A DNA stretch of 64,000 nt from Mauremys mutica (Eukaryota > Chordata > Testudines > Geoemydidae): contig NC_059077.1 of NCBI RefSeq assembly GCF_020497125.1, forward strand, positions 29,401,340 to 29,465,339, written 5' to 3'. Every line of letters begins with the position of its first letter. The stretch's first letter is position 1. Under the pieces are notes generated by a model that searched no databases, was not told where the DNA came from, and saw only the letters and a program-made list of their open reading frames with translations. A program made the position numbers and the translations under genes. Below, in pieces: positions 58,533 through 64,000 of the stretch.

Positions 58533-59580
58533 AAAAGTTATTTGGGCATAAGCTTTTGTGGGCTGTAACCCACTTCATCAGATGCACGAAGTGGAAAATG
58601 CAGTAGGCAGGTATAAAATATACAGCACATGAAAAGATGGGAGTTACCATACCAAGTGGGAGGGGGGAGGGTCAGTGCTAACGAGGCCAATTCAATTAGG
58701 GTGGATGTGGACCATTCCCAACAGTTGACAAGAAGGGGTGAGTATCGACAGAGGGAAAAATTTTTGTAGTGACCCAGCCACTCCCAATCTTTATTCCAGT
58801 CTAATTTGATGTCAAGTTTGTAAATTAATTCCAGTTCTGCAGTTTCTCATTGAAGTCTGCTTTTGATGTGTTTTTGTTGAAGAATGGCCACTTTTAAGTC
58901 TGAGTGTCCAGGGAGATTGACGTGCTCTCCTACTGGTTTTTGAATGTTACAGTTCTTGATGTCTGATTTGTTTCCATTTATTCTTTTGCATAGAGACTGT
59001 CCGGTATGGCCAATGTACATGGCAGAGGGGCATTGCGGGCACATTGGTAGATGTGCAGCTGAATGAACCAATGATGTCCCCTGAATAGATATGCAGACAG
59101 AGTTGGTAATGGGGTTTGTTGCAGGGATTGGTTCCTGGGTTAGTGTTTCTGTTGTGTGGTGTGTAGTTGCTGGTGAGTATTTGCTTCAGGTTGGGGGGCT
59201 GTCTGTAAGCGAGGACTGGCCTGTCTCCCAAGGTCTGTGAGAGTGAGTGATCATCCTTCAGTATAGGTTGTAGATCCTTGATGATGTGCTGGAGAGGTTT
59301 TAGTTGGGGGCTGTAGGTGATGGCTAGTGGTGTTCTGTTACTTTCTTTGTTAGGCCTGTCCTATAGTAGGTGACTTCTGGCTCTGTCAATCTGTTTCTTC
59401 ACTTCAGCAGGTGGGTACTGTAGTTTAAAGAACACTTGATAGAGATCCGGTAGGTTTTTGTCTCTTTCTGAGGGATTGGAGCAAATGTGGTTGTAACTTA
59501 GAGCTTGGCTGTAGACAATGGATCATGTGATGTGGTTTAGATGAAAGCTGGAGGCATGTAGTTAAGTATAGCAGTCAGTT
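58533..59580 (-). mobile_element. Penelope-like element, RT end to 3' tail, minus strand
   Basis: Minus strand, high to low: the post-RT region (59560-59240), the segment with 'DRPVLAYRQPPNLKQILTSN' (about 59230-59170), the GIY-YIG endonuclease (59071-58850), an AT-rich 3' UTR, and the terminal tail 'cccacaaaagcttatgccca' near 58545. The tail matches the solo tails elsewhere in the window, which is what links them to Penelope-like elements. 5' truncated in or after the RT, with frameshifts. No target duplication was identified. Confidence 0.8.
58847..59071 (-). pseudogene. Penelope-like GIY-YIG endonuclease remnant
   Basis: A 74-codon frame containing 'CPQCPSAMYIGHTGQSLCKR' and 'GNKSDIKNCNIQKPVGEHVN'. 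The M-Y-I-G box followed by T-G-Q...R is the GIY-YIG catalytic motif order used by Penelope-like elements to nick target DNA. It is joined upstream to a second overlapping frame (59231-58947) that holds the preceding residues, so a frameshift lies near 59070. Confidence 0.85.
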
Positions 59581-59984
59581 CATGTGGCATTTTAAAATCT
59601 AAAGCTGGAAGTACCAGGATTTTACAAAAGAGCTTGTTTTTCTTAAGTCTCAGGACAAGTTTTGCAAATGCAAGGAGATCAGACACAGTTTAGATAAGCA
59701 TCTAACCCTGGGGCACTAGTCAGAACCAAATCTTCTGACCTCCTGAGGTTCCTTCACATCGCTATTTGTGTTTGGTTATTTATTAAAACTGTGTTTACTC
59801 AAGTTGTGCTTATTGTTAGTCTGAACACATTTCTAACACTGTTGCCTGGTTAAGTGTCTCACAGTGCAGGCTTGGTGCTTCTTGCTTTACCTCACCCTGC
59901 AAACACTTATGCAGGTGAGTAACTTTATTCACATCACTCACGCATAATTCTTGCAGAATAAGGCAATTTAAATTGTGAGCTCTT

Positions 59985-60095
59985 CAAGGCAGGTATTATC
60001 TTTCTGTGCTGGGTGCTGTAGAAACACATAGCAAATCCATGATCCTCATTGGGGCATCTGGCCACTACCACAATACAAATCACACACATCCTCCC
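59985..60095 (+). mobile_element. Old amniote repeat fragment, copy 2
   Basis: 'gagctcttcaaggcaggtat', 'gtgctgggtgctgtagaaac' and 'accacaatacaaat' in order. The reverse complement of the fragment at 14800-14935. Confidence 0.5.
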
Positions 60096-61485
60096 CACCC
60101 CCCACAAACAACACTGAGGCAAAATTAAGGACATAATTGTGAAAGCTGCTTTAATCCATATGAAAACAATTCTGTAAGCTTAAATAATTTGTCTAGAATC
60201 TTAGTTCCATATTCAACATTCCTGACATTAATATAAAGTAAACACAAGTTTAAGAGACCATCCATCATGAGGGATGTTTGAGATGTAAATTATTCTCTAC
60301 TTACCACTGTTTGTTTTTGTTTTTCTGTCTCACCTAGCTACTTGCAAAGAGTAAGTGAAAGTGACACTCCTATGCCTGAAATTACTTGGAAGAGCTCTTG
60401 CAAAATGTATTGTTTGAACTAAAACAACCAGAACTTTCTTCTTAGAATCTCAGTTCAAAGATGTTGATAACATTCTGAAAGCATGCAGAGATGGTGGTTT
60501 TCCACTGCACACATGTGGGCTGTTTTGTATATTGTCTCATTTGTCTTGCTTGTGGTGACAGGAAGCAAAAGTTCAGTTTCACAGTCTAGATGTTTTACAT
60601 CAGACACACACAAAAGACACAGCAGGAACTTCTGCAACAGCAGGCTCTAAGTCACTCCACAATGTCTCAGCAACAACTGTTTAGTTATAATAAGGTTCAC
60701 AAGACAAAATATCAACCTTTGGAATGAGATAGCGAGCCCAACATTGGCATACATGGCTGTACATTATACTAGTTTGAGAACATGGAGAGAACAATTCCAG
60801 TATTCGTGATTGAAAGCCATCCTGAAAAATGAAACATAGATGAATCCTCACCACATTGTCTAAATGTAGCCTTTCAGTACCTAAACTATTCACTTTTAAA
60901 TAAATATTTTGCACAACAGGAGCTTATTGCAATCAGAGCCTCATTCTTTGGCAGAAATGTTGATAGGGTCTGTTTTTAAGGTTTTATTGATTTTTCTCTT
61001 CTAAATGGAATATCACTGAAGATGCTGTGGAATAAGTCAGAATTAATTCCAGGTTAATAAAGTTTTATATATTTATAATTTACTAAAACAATCATAACAA
61101 TTCCTTTAAGGAAGGAAAAATTATTCAAACTAATCCATGATGGACTGGATGGCTCAGTTATGGGGTTCAATCTTCTAACTCTGTGTTGTTGGTATGAATA
61201 TAGCCTAGGTCAGTAGTGACTGGTGGTCGTTACCTCTGATGGCTCCTCAGTGACAAAGAGGTTAATTTAGCAATTGTGCACTCAAATACAATGGTGGAGC
61301 ACATTTGGAAAAACACTTAGATAGAAGGATTTTCATAGCTGTTCCACAGAGAGATTCTTCCTCCCACCTGACTAGCCAGGTAGGACACTAAGCAAAAGGT
61401 CTGAACATCTGAGAATAATCACTGTAAATAATCAGGTACAAATTGTTTTACCTGATTGTATTGGTGCAGTTTTTATTTTTATTGG

Positions 61486-61555
61486 GGTGAAATCCTGGCC
61501 CTACTGAAGTCAGTGGGACTATTGCCAGTGACTTCAATGAGGTCAGAATTTCACC
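61486..61555. repeat. Short near-perfect palindrome
   Basis: The 70-bp unit 'ggtgaaatcctggccctact' ... 'gaggtcagaatttcacc' is almost its own reverse complement, with 'tgaagtca' and 'tgacttca' in the arms. Confidence 0.75.
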
Positions 61556-62854
61556 CTAGATGTTATGTTGATGGGATGCTCTAGGAAAACCTGAGGATAG
61601 ATACTTCTGCCACACAGAAGGAAATCAGTAGACTTATCTAATAGGGTTAGAAAATAGCTTATTATCTCATCAAGTTTCAGCCTGGGCTGATTTTTTGTAG
61701 CTGAATTGTAATCTTCTGAATAAAAAGGTTGATGATGAAATTGCATAGCAGAAATTGCTACCTCATAAGTTTACAAGTCCTGTTCAAGACTACCTATATT
61801 TGAATGAAAAGTACTGAGTTCTTACACTGAGGCAACTTGACTGCAAAGAAATCAGAAAAGGGTTATATTGGTGTCTGAACCTCAAGGCACCAATAAAGGT
61901 GATTCTGAAAGGAGAGTTTAATATACATTTAAAGATATCATTTGAAAATAAATCAGTGTTCTGTTAAATTCCATTATCCTACCAACCTCTTCTTCTTTTA
62001 GGAGTTACAATGGAAACTTTCACTGGGTGAGATACTCTTTATCCAGAGTTAGGAGGTTAAAAATGTTCAGCCCATATGACGTGATCTCTGCTAGGCCTGC
62101 AGAGCACCTTTATTCAGAAGTGAGCAAACTGAGAAATAAAGCAGTGTTGAGTTTCAGACAATATGTATATGACCCCTTGCTGAGAGTCCCAGGATGTTTT
62201 ATAATTTGAGAGTAGTTAAAAGCAACTTCAGATATATGTTGGTTGATTTTGCAATGAAAAGTGGTTCAACTATCCCATAGATCTATGTTCTCCTTGCCCA
62301 AGCAAAATTTCACAAGAGGAAAAAAAGTATTCTGAAAATTGAGTTAACGAGTTTCAAAAACATCTTTCCTCCACAAAGAGGTGTTCTCTTGTCCGCTTCC
62401 CATGGCTGTGCGTCTTGGTCTTCAAACTGTGAGGAACCTCCATAAGAATCCACAAAGGGAAGACAAGTCCATACTCCTGACTGCTGCACCTACTGGGCAT
62501 ACATTAGGTAGACCCAAATGGGCATACATTGGGTCTAACTCACTACTACCTGACACCTTGCAGGACTAGGCCCAGAAATTTTTCAAATGATACGCATGTC
62601 CTTCCCTTTCTTGGCTCAGGGAGAAGTCTTGGGCAGCAGCCTCACTGCAGTCAGCTCACATGCTCAGATCCTTTAGCCTATGCAGCAGTAAAGGGCTCCT
62701 CCCCATGCCTGGAGGGGAGGGAGAGAGAAGCAGTGGCTCTTTCATTGCAGGGGAATGCAGGCAACTCAACCAGTTACCTCCTGGGAGGACAGCAGATTCC
62801 TAACTACAGGGCTGTCTGTGCTGCTGGGGAAGAGGTGGCTGTTGGGTCTCTATT

Positions 62855-63075
62855 CAGTCAGGGTAATTAACCACTGGAACATTTTGTCTAGAGATGTAGT
62901 GAGTTCTCCATCGCTGGAAGTCTTTAAATCAATATCAGATACTTCTCAAAAGTCATGCAATAGCACAAGCAGAACTTAGGGGCTTGATACAGAAGTTACC
63001 CAGTGAGGTGCTTTGGCCTGTGTTATGCAGGAGGCCAGACTAGATGATTTATAAGAGACCTGTCTGGCCTAAAAA
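62855..63075 (+). mobile_element. CR1 LINE 3' end
   Basis: 'taattaaccactggaacatt', 'ctccatcgctggaagtcttt' and 'tgtgttatgcaggaggccag' followed by 'tagatgatttataag' are the last ORF2 residues and 3' UTR of a CR1 subfamily. 5' truncated. Confidence 0.75.
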
Positions 63076-63928
63076 AAAAAATTAGTTTCCCCTCCTGCCC
63101 ACCCATCAATTTTCACCCAAAAGAATATTGAGAAAAATTTTATTTTTTCAGTTAAATATGGTGTAAGTCAGAATTGGAACATTTTGATAAGTTAGGGAGC
63201 AACAAGTCAGCACTATCAGCTGCTATAGATGAGAGTTCTGGGGGAAACTCTAGAATGAAGGAGGTTGAGTTGCTATCCTAACTAAACAATCACTCATTGA
63301 AATCACCCACTATACCAGAGAACTGGAGAGTAGAAACCATTCCACCAGTCTTTAAAAATTACACAACACTGAGCTTTACTTTAGTAGCAGAAAAATCATT
63401 TGAAACCAGAATTAAAAATAACCTGTTCACTTAAGTGTTATATATTTATGACAGGGACAAAATTAAATGGCTTTCATATAGGGGAAATGCAATTCTGATG
63501 TTTACCTGATGCCTCCAACAGATCAGTCAGAGCAGTGAAAACTCAAGACAGTGGCTAAGGAGCCCCTATCATATTGCAGTGTTTAAAAGGAGACAAATGT
63601 GCTGCTATAATTAGTCTTTCAGTCTCAGTGGAGTTTCCTATCCTTTCCCTTCTCTAGTTTCCACAGCTCTGCATCTATTCTTTTGTCACATCTTCCATTT
63701 ATTTCTTCCTTTCATGAATCCTCCTCTTCTTTCTTGTCCTTTGCCTTTTTCTCTTCTTCCCCCGCCCCATTCTTTTTATAGAGTCCCATTCTTCTCCTTT
63801 TTCCATTGCCACTATTCCCTCTTCTGCAAATCATCTGTTCTCTGTCCTGTTTATCAGCTGCTCTCTGCACTTTTCCTACCTTTCCCTCCATTACCCTCCT
63901 ACCCTACCCATCCCTCCTTCTCCTATAG
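63076..63928. other. Unassigned DNA, CT-rich at right
   Basis: 63650-63920 is pyrimidine-rich. The 92-codon frame there is compositional. Confidence 0.4.
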
Positions 63929-64000
63929 GTTTCAGAGTGGTAGCAGTGTTAGTCTGTATCCGCAAAAACAAGGCATCCTTGTGGTACCCTAGAGACTAAT
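63929..64000 (-). mobile_element. Penelope-like tail, cut by window edge
   Basis: 'ggtttcagagtggtagcagt', 'gttagtctgtatccgcaaaa' and 'ggtaccctagagactaat' are the reverse complement of the tail's 3' end. The element continues past the window. Confidence 0.7.

Larger units (their letters stand above)
59581..62850. other. Mostly unassigned DNA (about 3.3 kb)
   Basis: No gene recognised. Embedded are the old repeat fragment at 60000-60095 and the palindrome at 61486-61555, listed separately. Confidence 0.4.

Noticed and set aside
61999..62030. A pyrimidine tract with AG and a GT 28 bases later, like a micro-exon; a similar pattern at 53286-53305
   Set aside because: Such pairs are common by chance, and neither gives a conserved-looking coding phase or neighbouring exons.
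1..64000. CRISPR array, bacterial operon or phage content
   Set aside because: No regularly spaced direct repeats, no long tandem coding frames with ribosome-binding sites, and the repeat content is vertebrate.

Overview
The window looks like vertebrate nuclear DNA, most likely from a turtle (Testudines). That assignment rests on recalled repeat families, not on a database search. The clues are many CR1 LINE copies, Penelope-like element (PLE) tails carrying the 'agactaacacggctac' and 'gcataagctttcgtgggct' motifs, Ty3/Gypsy fragments, GC-rich hAT-type miniature elements, and old amniote SINE remnants. I found no convincing host protein-coding gene, tRNA, rRNA or CRISPR array. The open frames in the window are short, and those with recognisable similarity come from retrotransposons. 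The window therefore reads as intergenic or deep intronic DNA built up from nested insertions of different ages.

Layout. 0-3.6 kb: two fold-back sequences and an LTR-like repeat. 3.6-6.5 kb: a long minus-strand CR1 fossil whose ORF1 still shows GDSL, GTND and DxxH esterase motifs, invaded twice by PLE tails in inverted head-to-head form. 6.6-11.5 kb: two identical 150-bp segments 4,683 bp apart, a GC-rich repeat and a CR1 3' end. 12-17.8 kb: CR1, an L2-like LINE, a long palindrome, a MIR-like SINE and a GC-rich composite repeat. 20-22 kb: a short solo LTR and a CR1. 28-33 kb: a GC-rich repeat, short palindromes, a hAT miniature element nested in a palindrome, and a mariner-like miniature element. 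34-39.4 kb: a MIR-like fragment, a PLE tail, and an LTR-like repeat with a nested hAT element followed by CR1. 41-46 kb: an inverted PLE insertion, a CR1 split by a solo LTR, a long minus-strand CR1 and two PLE tails with target duplications. 47-52.7 kb: a second mariner-like copy, a CR1 split by a hAT element, then a Gypsy protease fragment and a repeat. 56.7-59.6 kb: a Gypsy integrase fossil split by a miniature element, then a PLE fossil encoding a GIY-YIG endonuclease. 62.8-64 kb: a CR1 3' end and a PLE tail cut by the window edge.

The coding pieces do not work together as a system. All are decayed. What is informative is the insertion structure: target-site duplications can be read for three hAT-like elements, two solo LTRs and several PLE tails, and these give relative ages. 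I did not find a convincing undescribed functional system. The best leads are the perfect 150-bp duplication, which carries a consensus splice donor, and the repeated inverted architecture of PLE insertions, one of which is bracketed by a single target duplication and contains a 19-bp in-place inversion.
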